A stretch of 55,814 bases of DNA from Opitutaceae bacterium (lineage in GTDB: Bacteria; Verrucomicrobiota; Verrucomicrobiia; Opitutales; Opitutaceae). The notes under the pieces were generated by a model that saw only the letters and a program-made list of their open reading frames with translations, did no database searches and was not told the DNA's origin. Of this stretch, positions 43,202-51,124 are shown in pieces (position 1 is the first letter of the stretch; each line of letters starts with the position of its first letter). The position numbers were made by a program, and so were the translations under genes. The DNA lies in the NCBI GenBank assembly GCA_016711225.1, contig JADJTK010000054.1:1-55814 (forward strand), read 5' to 3'.

Positions 43202-44233
43202 ATGCGTCTCTTCTTCCTCCTCCTCGCCCTACCCGCGCTCGCGTTGGCCCAAGGCTCCCTCACGCCCACCGGCGCGCCCGCCACGACGATGCGCACCCTC
43301 GACCAGCTCGACGCCCGCACGCCCCTCGGCACCCCCGGCCAAGTAACCACCTCCACCATCACCATCGACCAGCCCGGCTCCTACGTGCTGGTGGGCGACA
43401 TTACGGTGAGCGCCGGCGATGGCATCGCGATCCTCTCGCGCAATGTCACCCTCGACCTCAACGGCTTCACCATCTCCAGCACCGCCCCAACCCCTGAGGG
43501 CTGCGGCATCAAGCTGGGCGACGCCAACACCGCCGTCCGCGCCGTGCGCATCGCCAACGGCCGCATCCGCAGCGGCACCACCTACGACGACGCCCAGGGA
43601 GGTCTGTTCTCCGGCCCAGGCTTCCTCACCGGCATTGGCCCGGGCCCTGACAACATCAACGACGCGATCTGCATCCGCATCGACAACATCGCCATCACCG
43701 GCGTCGCGCAGGCCGGGATCTACTGCCAACTCGCCTCGCGGGTAAGCCACTGCCAGGTGCGCACCTGCGGCGGCGTCGGCATCTCCGCCCCGGTGGTGTC
43801 GGACAGCCAGGCCCTCGAATGTCTCTCCTCGGGCATCGTCGCCGATTCGGTCTACGACAGCACCGGCCACACCGTCGCCGGTTACGCCGGCATCAATGCC
43901 GAGAACATCACCCTCAACTCCCGCGGTATCAGAACCGCACCCACAAACAGCGTCGGTCTCGGACTGCACAGCCGCCGCATCGCGACTGGTTGCCAAGGAT
44001 CCGACACCACCACCGTCTGGCAGGATCCCGAGCCCCCTCCGGCCGGCGTGGTGAGCATCGTCGCCAGCTATTGCCAGGGCACGAGCCCGGTGGTCGGCGT
44101 CAGCGGCGTCATTTCCAACCAGTGCGCCGGCGATAGCCCCGGCATCGCCATCAAAGCGGGGATCGCCGTCGGCTGCAGCACCACGGGCGGCGGCACCACT
44201 ACAGCCTCCGACGGCAAATACCTGATGCCGTGA
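43202..44233 (+). CDS. Secreted beta-solenoid protein 3
   Basis: A 343-residue paralogue. Signal peptide MRLFFLLLALPALALA; module QGSLTPTGAPATTMRTLDQL then DARTPLGTP; first coil PGSYVLVGDITVSAGDGIAI and RNVTLDLNGFTISSTAPTPE. GCGIKLGDANTAVRAVRIAN and NGRIRSGTTYDD match the same place in copies 4 and 5. A longer loop region about 125-160 (GGLFSGPGFLTGIGPGPDNI) follows. The C-terminus is ASDGKYLMP, the K-Y-L-M-P form shared with copies 4 and 6. Confidence 0.75.
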   Translation: MRLFFLLLALPALALAQGSLTPTGAPATTMRTLDQLDARTPLGTPGQVTTSTITIDQPGSYVLVGDITVSAGDGIAILSRNVTLDLNGFTISSTAPTPEGCGIKLGDANTAVRAVRIANGRIRSGTTYDDAQGGLFSGPGFLTGIGPGPDNINDAICIRIDNIAITGVAQAGIYCQLASRVSHCQVRTCGGVGISAPVVSDSQALECLSSGIVADSVYDSTGHTVAGYAGINAENITLNSRGIRTAPTNSVGLGLHSRRIATGCQGSDTTTVWQDPEPPPAGVVSIVASYCQGTSPVVGVSGVISNQCAGDSPGIAIKAGIAVGCSTTGGGTTTASDGKYLMP

Positions 44234-44319
44234 AGGCAGCAGCCTAGTCATCAGTCATTGGCCCTCCGTCATTGCTTTCCGCTCCTTTCCCCTCCCCTCC
44301 TCGTCCCTTTCTTCCGCTC
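44234..44319 (+). repeat. Heptamer-repeat spacer
   Basis: AGTCATC/AGTCATT/GGCCCTC/CGTCATT (44245-44272) is followed by a pure pyrimidine run (TTTCCCCTCCCCTCCTCGTC) right up to the ATG. Confidence 0.75.
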
Positions 44320-45366
44320 ATGATCCACGCCCCACTCGCCCGGCTCGCCACTCTCGCGCTGCTCACCTTCCCAGCCTTCGCCTTCGCCCAAGGCGCCCTG
44401 GCGCCGACCGGTGCGCCCTCCACGTCGATGCGTACCCTCGAGCAGGTCGAGCCGCGCCGACCGCTCGGCCTTCCCGGCCAAACCAACACGACGCTGCTCG
44501 AAATCACCGCGCCCGGCTCCTACGTGCTGCAGGGCAACCTCACCGTCGCCGCCGGCGACGGCATCCAGATCCGCGCCGACGACGTCACGCTCGACCTCAA
44601 CGGCTTTACCGTCCTCTCCGCCGCCCCCACCGCCGAGGGCTGCGGTATCCGGCTTGGCGGCACGAACTCCACGGCCAACCGCGCCCGCGTTCGCAACGGC
44701 CGTCTCTTCAGCCCCGGCTACACCGCCCAATATGATGGCGTGGTCACCTTCACCGGCGGAGGCTTCGCCAACGCCCTCGCCCCCGACCACGCCGGCGCCT
44801 GCACCGGCGTGCAACTTGAGGAGCTTTTCGTCACCGGTTGCCAGCAAGGCCTCGATGCCGGCCCCGACTCGACCGTCACCGACTGCTCTGTCCGCTACCT
44901 GCCCGGAGTCGGCATCCGCGCCACCACCGTGCGCGAGTGCGCCGTCGCCGACACTGGAAGCACCGGCATCGTCGCCACCACCGTCTGGCGCAGCCAGAGC
45001 CAGCCGTTCAGCGTCGACACCGCCATCATCGCCACCACCGTTTCCGGCAGCAGCGGGATCGCCCACGACCAGATCCCCACCTCCGGCAACGGCATCGAGG
45101 CCACCGGCACCGTCACCGACAGCTTCGGCACCGCCTTCGCCCCCCTCGCCTGCGGCATCAAGGCCGCCGACGCCATCCGCTGCTTCGGCAATGGGTCCAG
45201 TGGCGACGGCACTGGAATCCAGGTATCCAACACCGCACGTTTCTGCTTCGCCGACGGCGGCCCCGAGACGGCCATCGTCGGCCCCGTCCTTATCGCCTGC
45301 TCGCACAACTACGGCTCTTTCCCCACCACCGGTACGCGCTACCTCATGCCCGGCGCCACGCCCTGA
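44320..45366 (+). CDS. Secreted beta-solenoid protein 4
   Basis: A 348-residue paralogue. Signal peptide MIHAPLARLATLALLTFPAF; module QGALAPTGAPSTSMRTLEQV then EPRRPLGLP; first coil PGSYVLQGNLTVAAGDGIQI and DDVTLDLNGFTVLSAAPTAE. Later coils include VTDCSVRYLPGVGI, RECAVADTGSTGI and RCFGNGSSGDGTGI. It ends TRYLMPGATP, so the conserved K/R-Y-L-M-P is followed by four extra residues, unlike the others. It is closest to copy 3 over the first 120 residues. Confidence 0.75.
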   Translation: MIHAPLARLATLALLTFPAFAFAQGALAPTGAPSTSMRTLEQVEPRRPLGLPGQTNTTLLEITAPGSYVLQGNLTVAAGDGIQIRADDVTLDLNGFTVLSAAPTAEGCGIRLGGTNSTANRARVRNGRLFSPGYTAQYDGVVTFTGGGFANALAPDHAGACTGVQLEELFVTGCQQGLDAGPDSTVTDCSVRYLPGVGIRATTVRECAVADTGSTGIVATTVWRSQSQPFSVDTAIIATTVSGSSGIAHDQIPTSGNGIEATGTVTDSFGTAFAPLACGIKAADAIRCFGNGSSGDGTGIQVSNTARFCFADGGPETAIVGPVLIACSHNYGSFPTTGTRYLMPGATP

Positions 45367-45523
45367 GTGCGGCAGCCTAAGGAAGAATGGAGAAGGCAGA
45401 CTTCAGAACTCCTGCCGCTCCTCCCTTCACCGTTCCAGCCCGCTCCCTGATCCCATGTTACCGATTACTGATTACTCGTCACCGATTGCTGGTCACCCAT
45501 TCCCCTCCCGTCCCTTTTCCTCC
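45367..45523 (+). repeat. Heptamer-repeat spacer, six perfect-length units
   Basis: GTTACCG/ATTACTG/ATTACTC/GTCACCG/ATTGCTG/GTCACCC fills 45457-45498 without a break in the 7-base period. Purine-rich GGAAGAATGGAGAAGGCAGA follows the upstream stop and CCCTTTTCCTCC precedes the ATG. Confidence 0.85.
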
Positions 45524-46480
45524 ATGAAATCCTTCTTCGCCGCGCTCCTGATCTCCATCCCCGCCCTCGGCTTCGCCCAGGGCGCCCTCGCCCCGACCGC
45601 CGCACCCGGGCTCACGATGAAAACGCTCGCCCAGCTCGAGCCGCGCACCCCACTCGCCCAGCCGGCCGCCAGCACCACCGGACTCACCCTCTCCGCCGCT
45701 GGCACCTACTACCTCACCGCCAATATCACCGTCTCCACTGGCGACGCCATCGTCATCACCGCCGACAACGTCACCCTCGACCTCAACGGCTTCACCCTTT
45801 CCTCCACCGTCGCCACCGCCGCCGGCTACGGCATTCGCCTCGGCCAGACCTCCACCGCCGTGAAGACCGCCAGCAACGCCCGCGTCTTCAACGGTCGCAT
45901 CAACGCCGCCAAATTCGCCTACGGCGTCGCCGTCGATGGCGCCAGCACGGGTATCATTCTTTCGGACATCTCCGTCGCTGGCGCCTCGCAGGTGGGCATC
46001 AACGCAGGCACCGGCGGCTCCGAGGTCAACCATTGCGCCGCCGCCGGATGCCTCGCCGGCGGCATCGTGGCCGACACCGTGCGCGACTCCTCCGCCATCG
46101 CCTGCGGCGGCATTGGCATCACTGCTACAACCGCCCTGCGCTCGACCGCCAGCACCACGGGCGCCGGCTCCGCCCTGAAGGCCGACATGGCGACTGATTG
46201 CACCGGCACCAGCGCCTCGGGCATCGGCGTCGAGGTCGCCAAGATCGCCACCAACTGCACCGGAACCGGCACTACCGGAACCGGCCTCACCGCGATCAAC
46301 GCCATCAACTGCTCCGGCACCGGCAGCGGCGCCGGCAAGTTCGGCATCAACGTCACCGGCACCGCCAGCTACAGCCGCGCCACCTGCCCGAGCGGCACCG
46401 CGCTGAAAGCCCTCGTCGCCATCGGCTGCTCGCTCGGCAGCGGCACCACCACCATTACCAACAAGTACGAGATGCCGTAA
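45524..46480 (+). CDS. Secreted beta-solenoid protein 5
   Basis: The shortest paralogue, 318 residues. Signal peptide MKSFFAALLISIPALGFA; module QGALAPTAAPGLTMKTLAQL then EPRTPLAQP; first coil AGTYYLTANITVSTGDAIVI and DNVTLDLNGFTLSST. The coils are clear and short: TDCTGTSASGIGVEVAKIA, TNCTGTGTTGTGLTAINAI, NCSGTGSGAGKFGINVTG. It ends ITNKYEMP. It shows the basic coil N-C-x-G-x-x-x-x-G-x-G-L/V-x-A with few insertions. Confidence 0.75.
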   Translation: MKSFFAALLISIPALGFAQGALAPTAAPGLTMKTLAQLEPRTPLAQPAASTTGLTLSAAGTYYLTANITVSTGDAIVITADNVTLDLNGFTLSSTVATAAGYGIRLGQTSTAVKTASNARVFNGRINAAKFAYGVAVDGASTGIILSDISVAGASQVGINAGTGGSEVNHCAAAGCLAGGIVADTVRDSSAIACGGIGITATTALRSTASTTGAGSALKADMATDCTGTSASGIGVEVAKIATNCTGTGTTGTGLTAINAINCSGTGSGAGKFGINVTGTASYSRATCPSGTALKALVAIGCSLGSGTTTITNKYEMP

Positions 46481-46676
46481 ATACAGTAGCGAGCATCGGG
46501 TAGCGAGTAGTGAGCAGGTCGATCTCCTCCTACTCCTGCTCCTGCTCGTTCTCGTTCTCCTACTCGTTCTCAGCTTCGTCCTCCCTTCCGCCTCAGTTCC
46601 GCCGCCCCCTCCCTTTGGTATTCGCCACTTTGCACCATTGGGTCTCCTCTCGCCCTACCGTCTCCGCTCTTTTCAC
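46481..46676 (+). repeat. Heptamer- and hexamer-repeat spacer
   Basis: AGTAGCG/AGCATCG/GGTAGCG/AGTAGTG/AGCAGG occupies 46485-46518. It is followed by a 6-base repeat (TCCTAC/TCCTGC/TCCTGC/TCGTTC/TCGTTC/TCCTAC) and a pyrimidine-rich run to the ATG. Confidence 0.8.
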
Positions 46677-47564
46677 ATGAAATCCGCCCCTTTCCTCCTC
46701 GCGTTGCTCGCCCTTCCGCTCTGTGCGCTCGGCCAGTCCACGATCAACTCCACCAGCGCCTATGCCTACGGCGCTAACGTCGGCTGGATCAACCTGCGCG
46801 GCGACGGCGCCAACGGCGTGCGCGTCGGCGAGACGTTCCTCTCCGGCAAGGCCTACGGCGCCAACCTCGGCTGGATCGACTGTGGCAACGGCACACCCGC
46901 CAACGGCCACACCTATGCCAACACCTCCGCCACCGACTTCGGCGTGAACCGGGCGGATACCGGCCTGCTCGCCGGCTATGCCTACGGCGCCAACGTCGGT
47001 TGGATCAACTTCGGCTGGTCCACCAACCTCAACGATGCCAATACCCCCGCCATCGACCCGGTCACCGGCGAGTTCTCCGGCTACGCCTACGCCGCCAACC
47101 TCGGCTGGATCAACCTCGGTGCCGGGTATCTCAAGACGGACTCCATCGCCCGCACCGACTCCGACGCCGACGGCATGCCCGACGCCTGGGAGAAGCAGCA
47201 CTTCGGCAACCTCACCAAGGCCGCCATCGGCACCGATGCCGACGGCGACGGCCAAAGCGACGCCGCCGAATACATCGCCGACACCGACCCGACCAGCGCC
47301 GCCAGTTTCCTCAAGATCGTCTCCCACACCTATGCCGGCGGCCTCACCACCGTCGCGCTCAAGTTCACTTCCCAACCCACGCGCCTCTATCGCATCCAGG
47401 AATCCGTCAACCTGACCACCTGGACCACCATCGCTACCGCCGTGGGTGGCCAGACGCTCAATCCCTTCGAGGCCGACGTCGGCACCGAGACGACCAAGAC
47501 CGTCGCCTTCACCGGCGGCGCCCGCCACTTCTTCCGCGTCGTCGCCGCCCTGCCACTCCCCTGA
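46677..47564 (+). CDS. YGAN-x-GWI repeat secreted protein, copy 2
   Basis: A 295-residue intact paralogue of the gene at 37631. Signal peptide MKSAPFLLALLALPLCALG. It has four Y-x-YGAN/YAAN-x-GWI repeats (YAYGANVGWIN, KAYGANLGWID, YAYGANVGWIN, YAYAANLGWIN). A D-x-D-x-D-G Ca-binding segment follows (DSDADGMPDAWEKQHFGNLT, then DADGDGQSDAAEYIADTDPT). The C-terminal domain of about 85 residues (SFLKIVSHTYAGGLTTVALK; YRIQESVNLTTWTTIA) ends ARHFFRVVAALPLP. No sortase or PEP-CTERM motif is seen. It lies inside the beta-solenoid array. Confidence 0.78.
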   Translation: MKSAPFLLALLALPLCALGQSTINSTSAYAYGANVGWINLRGDGANGVRVGETFLSGKAYGANLGWIDCGNGTPANGHTYANTSATDFGVNRADTGLLAGYAYGANVGWINFGWSTNLNDANTPAIDPVTGEFSGYAYAANLGWINLGAGYLKTDSIARTDSDADGMPDAWEKQHFGNLTKAAIGTDADGDGQSDAAEYIADTDPTSAASFLKIVSHTYAGGLTTVALKFTSQPTRLYRIQESVNLTTWTTIATAVGGQTLNPFEADVGTETTKTVAFTGGARHFFRVVAALPLP

Positions 47565-47668
47565 GTGTGGCGGCCCAAGGCAAAAGAGTGAACGCAGAAA
47601 GCAGAACACCTTAGGTCCTCCGCTTCCTCCGCCCTCTTGTTACTTGTTACCTGTTACTTGCCACTCCT
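47565..47668 (+). repeat. Heptamer-repeat spacer
   Basis: TTGTTAC/TTGTTAC/CTGTTAC/TTGCCAC at 47637-47664 ends 4 bases before the ATG. GAACGCAGAAAGCAGAAC follows the upstream stop. The leader from TTAGGTCCTCC onward is close to that before the genes at 38728 and 51125. Confidence 0.85.
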
Positions 47669-49027
47669 ATGCGCCCGCTCCTCCTCTCCGGCCTCCTTGC
47701 CCTCGCCCTGCCCGCCCTCGCGCTCGCCCAGGGCCAGCTCGCTCCTCCCGACGCCCCCGCGCCGACGATGAAGAGCCTCACCCAGATCGAGCCCCGCACC
47801 CCGCTCAGAACCGGCAACATCGGCGTCGAACAAGACCCGAACGGCGGCGTCCGCATCACCTCCGGCGGCTCCTACTACCTCGACGGCAACATCAACTTGG
47901 GTACAGGCAGCGCCATCACCGTCCTCGCCAACAACGTCACCATCGACCTCAACGGCTTCACCCTTGCCTCCTATGCCTCCCCCGCCAATGGCATCGGCAT
48001 CCTCATCGGCGCCGCCAACGTGACCATCCGCAACGGACATCTCAACGGAGGGTTCGAATTCGGCATCGCGGACGGCCTCGGCGCCGCCAACGTGTTGATT
48101 GAGGACGTCAGACTAAGCAACATCGGCAGCGGCGGCATCTATTTCCTCAAGACTCTCTGCGTGGTTCGCCGGTGCACGGTCACCTCCTCCGGCAACTTCG
48201 GAATCGCTGCCGGAGCCGTTTTCGATTCCAACGCCTTCGAATGTGCCTCCACCGGCATCTATAGCGCCGGGATCGCCCAGAACTGTACTGGAGCCGGAAA
48301 CACCTCAAACGGCCTCATGGCCGAGACCGCCGTCAACTGCATCGGCCATAGCGGCAGCGGCACCGGTCTGCAGGCCACCCGAAGCGCCGCGGGCTGCTCC
48401 GGCACGACATCCATCGGCGATTTCGGGCTCCGCGTTGCCACAATAAGCAGCACCCCGGTCGCCGGTACCGCCGAAAATTGCCGCGGCAGCGTCACCGGAA
48501 ACACGGCCACCGGCACTGGACTTTTCGCCTCCACCGCCACCAATTGCATCGGGGAAAGCACCGCCGGTATCGGATTACAGACCACACAGACCGCCACCGG
48601 CTGCTCCGGCACGACCGTCACCGGGAGCTTCGGTCTCAACGTTGCCACGCTGGGCAGCACCCCGATCGCCGGCACCGCCGAGAACTGCCGCGGTACCGTC
48701 ACCGGAAGCACGGCCACCGGCACCGGCCTCTCCACCGGAGCGGCCACCAACTGCATCGGCACCAGTGACGCGGGCCTCGGCTTGCTCGCCACCACCGCCA
48801 GCAACTGCATCGGCACCAGCGCCTCGGGCATAGGATTGCAGGCTGATACCGCCAGCAATTGCACCGGCACCAGTACCTCCGGCGAGCGCGGCCTGTACAT
48901 CATCGGCACTGCCAGCTACTGCCGCGGCAAACGCGCGGGGGGTATCGCGCTCTCCGCCACCACCGCCATCGGCTGCACCGCCGAAGCCGGGGACTTCCTG
49001 GTGACCAACCGCTATCTGATGCCGTGA
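47669..49027 (+). CDS. Secreted beta-solenoid protein 6
   Basis: A 452-residue paralogue. Signal peptide MRPLLLSGLLALALPALALA; module QGQLAPPDAPAPTMKSLTQI then EPRTPLRTG; first coil GGSYYLDGNINLGTGSAITV and ANNVTIDLNGFTLASYASPA. It shows the cleanest coil ladder: TNCIGTSDAGLGLLATTAS, NCIGTSASGIGLQADTAS, NCTGTSTSGERGL, 18 residues each. A 69-residue block is tandemly duplicated in protein and DNA (48392-48598 and 48599-48805). It ends TNRYLMP. Confidence 0.77.
   Translation: MRPLLLSGLLALALPALALAQGQLAPPDAPAPTMKSLTQIEPRTPLRTGNIGVEQDPNGGVRITSGGSYYLDGNINLGTGSAITVLANNVTIDLNGFTLASYASPANGIGILIGAANVTIRNGHLNGGFEFGIADGLGAANVLIEDVRLSNIGSGGIYFLKTLCVVRRCTVTSSGNFGIAAGAVFDSNAFECASTGIYSAGIAQNCTGAGNTSNGLMAETAVNCIGHSGSGTGLQATRSAAGCSGTTSIGDFGLRVATISSTPVAGTAENCRGSVTGNTATGTGLFASTATNCIGESTAGIGLQTTQTATGCSGTTVTGSFGLNVATLGSTPIAGTAENCRGTVTGSTATGTGLSTGAATNCIGTSDAGLGLLATTASNCIGTSASGIGLQADTASNCTGTSTSGERGLYIIGTASYCRGKRAGGIALSATTAIGCTAEAGDFLVTNRYLMP
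48392..48805 (+). repeat. 207-bp tandem duplication inside beta-solenoid gene 6
   Basis: Two adjacent 207-bp units, each beginning with the codons for GCSGTT and containing STPVAGTAENCRG / STPIAGTAENCRG. The distance is exactly 69 codons, so the duplication keeps the frame and adds nearly four 18-residue coils. Confidence 0.85.
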
Positions 49028-49238
49028 ACCCGGCAACCCGGGGAGACACGCCGCACCGCCGCCTGTCGCCGCTCGACCATGCCTAGCCACCGGTAATCGG
49101 TGTACAAACTTCAAAGTTCAGCATTCAACGTTCCCTGACTCACTCGGGCCCTTAGTCGCTCGTCATGGGGAACTCCCAGCCGCTTCAACCCTCTTCGCTC
49201 TTCATTCCGCCTTAGTCCCTCCGCCACCATCCGCTCCC
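49028..49238 (+). repeat. Heptamer-repeat spacer
   Basis: TTCAAAG/TTCAGCA/TTCAACG/TTCCC occupies 49110-49135, and CTCTTCG/CTCTTCA/TTCCGCC/TTAGTCC precedes the next ATG. The first 80 bases after the stop show no clear period. Confidence 0.75.
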
Positions 49239-50795
49239 ATGCGCCTTCTTCTTCTCCTGGCCCTGCCCGTCGCCGCCCTCGCCCAGGGCTCCCTCACCCC
49301 GACCGGCGCCCCCGCACAGACGATGAAGTCCCTCGACCAGATGGAGCCTCGTAGTCCCCTCCAGGACGGCATCCTCGGGATCGACCACGGAACCAACGGA
49401 GCCTTCACCATCAAGAACCCCGGCTCCTACTACCTCACCGGCAATCTCACCGTCACCTCCGGGGACGCCATCACGATCAACTCGGCCAACGTCACCCTCG
49501 ATCTCGGTGGCTTCACCGTCAGCTCCAGCTCCGCTGGCAGCGCGGGCAGCGGCGTCACCACCGCTCCCGGCGTCTTCGGCATCACCATCCGCAACGGCTT
49601 CATCCGCGGCGGAGTGACCAGCGCCACCAACGGGTTCAACGGCCCCGGACTCCGCCACGGCATCGAAACTTCCACTACCCACAACGTGCACGTCGAGGAC
49701 GTCACCGTCCAAGGCCTCGTCGGCAGTGGGATCACCATCGCCTCCGGCAGCGGCATCATCCGCTCCTGCGAGGCCCGGCTCTGCGGCGGCGTGGGGCTGC
49801 GCGCCAATCAGGTGATCGACTCCCAGGCCCGGCAATGCGGCTCCACCGCCATCTTCGCCGGCACTGCACCGGACGCGGGCAACCCGAGCCTCCCCGTCGC
49901 CGACGGCATCGCCTCCAACTGTTACGGCGAAAGCATCACCGGCTCACCCGGTGTCTTTGCCTCCACGGCCACCGCTTGCGTCGGCAAGAGCGACTCTGGT
50001 CCCGGCATCGAAGCCCGCGCCGCCACCGCCTGCAGCGGGCAAAGCCTCTCGGGCCCTGGCCTCCTCGCCCAGAACGCCATCACCTGTATCGGAACCAGCA
50101 CTTCCGGCATCGGTTTGAAAGCCAGCCAGAGCGCCGCCCATTGCACCGGTTCGACCCAAAGCGGCGCCTTTGGACTCCGTGTCGCAACTGATGACACCAC
50201 TCCAGTCTTGGGCACAGCCGAGGGCTGCACGGGCACTGCCGCCACCGGCACGGGAGTCGGCCTCTCCGGGGGCACAGTCTCCAACTGTACCGGCACCGGC
50301 CACGCCGGCTCCGGCCTCTATGCGCTGGAGGCCTCCAATTGCCACGGGCTGTCCCGTTTCGGCACGCGCGGTCTGCATGCCGAGTACACCGCCACCGGCT
50401 GTTACGGCGAGATCACCTCCCCATCCGACGGCGGTTCGAGTTGCGGACTGTTGGCCTCGTCCGCCTCCAACTGCCGAGGGGTGATCAGCGGCGGGGCCGG
50501 AGACTATGCTGACTACGTTGGCCTGTCGGCCGACATCGCTCAAAACTGCTACGGCAACGCCATGATCGGCAACGGTCTCCGCGCCACCACCAGCGCACTC
50601 AACTGCTACGGAACCAGTATGTTCAAGGACGGTATCGGACTTGAGGTCACCGCAGGCACCGCCACCTCCTGCGGCGGCGCCAGCGGCACCCCGTTTCTCG
50701 GCTTCGGCACCGCCCTGAAATCGGGCATCGCCGTCAGCTGCACCACCGCCGGAGGCACCATCGACGCCCCGCAGAAATTCCTCGGCACCCCCTGA
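49239..50795 (+). CDS. Secreted beta-solenoid protein 7
   Basis: The longest paralogue, 518 residues. Signal peptide MRLLLLLALPVAALA; module QGSLTPTGAPAQTMKSLDQM then EPRSPLQDG; first coil PGSYYLTGNLTVTSGDAITI and ANVTLDLGGFTVSSS (Gly for the usual Asn). Many coils carry N-C or A-C: SNCYGESITGSPGVFAS, TACVGKSDSGPGIEARA, TACSGQSLSGPGLLAQN, ITCIGTSTSGIGLKAS. An STPVAGTAENC-like block (DTTPVLGTAEGCTG) matches the duplicated part of copy 6. It ends DAPQKFLGTP. Confidence 0.77.
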   Translation: MRLLLLLALPVAALAQGSLTPTGAPAQTMKSLDQMEPRSPLQDGILGIDHGTNGAFTIKNPGSYYLTGNLTVTSGDAITINSANVTLDLGGFTVSSSSAGSAGSGVTTAPGVFGITIRNGFIRGGVTSATNGFNGPGLRHGIETSTTHNVHVEDVTVQGLVGSGITIASGSGIIRSCEARLCGGVGLRANQVIDSQARQCGSTAIFAGTAPDAGNPSLPVADGIASNCYGESITGSPGVFASTATACVGKSDSGPGIEARAATACSGQSLSGPGLLAQNAITCIGTSTSGIGLKASQSAAHCTGSTQSGAFGLRVATDDTTPVLGTAEGCTGTAATGTGVGLSGGTVSNCTGTGHAGSGLYALEASNCHGLSRFGTRGLHAEYTATGCYGEITSPSDGGSSCGLLASSASNCRGVISGGAGDYADYVGLSADIAQNCYGNAMIGNGLRATTSALNCYGTSMFKDGIGLEVTAGTATSCGGASGTPFLGFGTALKSGIAVSCTTAGGTIDAPQKFLGTP

Positions 50796-51124
50796 ATGCG
50801 GCGGCCTAAGGCGGAAGTTGGAATGCAGAAGTCAAAATGCCGCCCAGCCGCAATCACCAGTCATCAGTGATCCGTTACCAGGAATCAGTGCCCAGCGTTC
50901 AAGGCTCGATTTTCAAGGCGCCCAGCCCGCCTTCGGTCCCTATTCATTGGACCTTAGTCATCGGGCATTGGTCATTCGAGATCAGCCGCGAGCCGTAGAT
51001 AGCGAGTAGCGAGCATGTTCCCTTCCTCCACTTCTTCACTTTCCATTCTTCCTTCTGCCTTAGGTCCTCCACATCCGTCCTCCGCCCCTTGTCACTTGTT
51101 ACCTGTTACTTGGCACTTTCTCCT
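50796..51124 (+). repeat. Heptamer-repeat spacer, longest of the set
   Basis: In order: GGCGGAA/GTTGGAA/TGCAGAA after the stop; TCATCAGTGATCCGTTACC; TAGTCAT/CGGGCAT/TGGTCAT; TAGCGAG/TAGCGAG; CCACTTC/TTCACTT/TCCATTC/TTCCTTC; and TTGTCAC/TTGTTAC/CTGTTAC/TTGGCAC at 51089-51116, 8 bases before the ATG. No gene is seen in these 329 bases. Confidence 0.85.

Noticed and set aside
45457..45498. Heptamer repeats as a CRISPR array
   Set aside because: Units are 7 bases, directly adjacent and degenerate. There are no spacers and no cas genes in the window.
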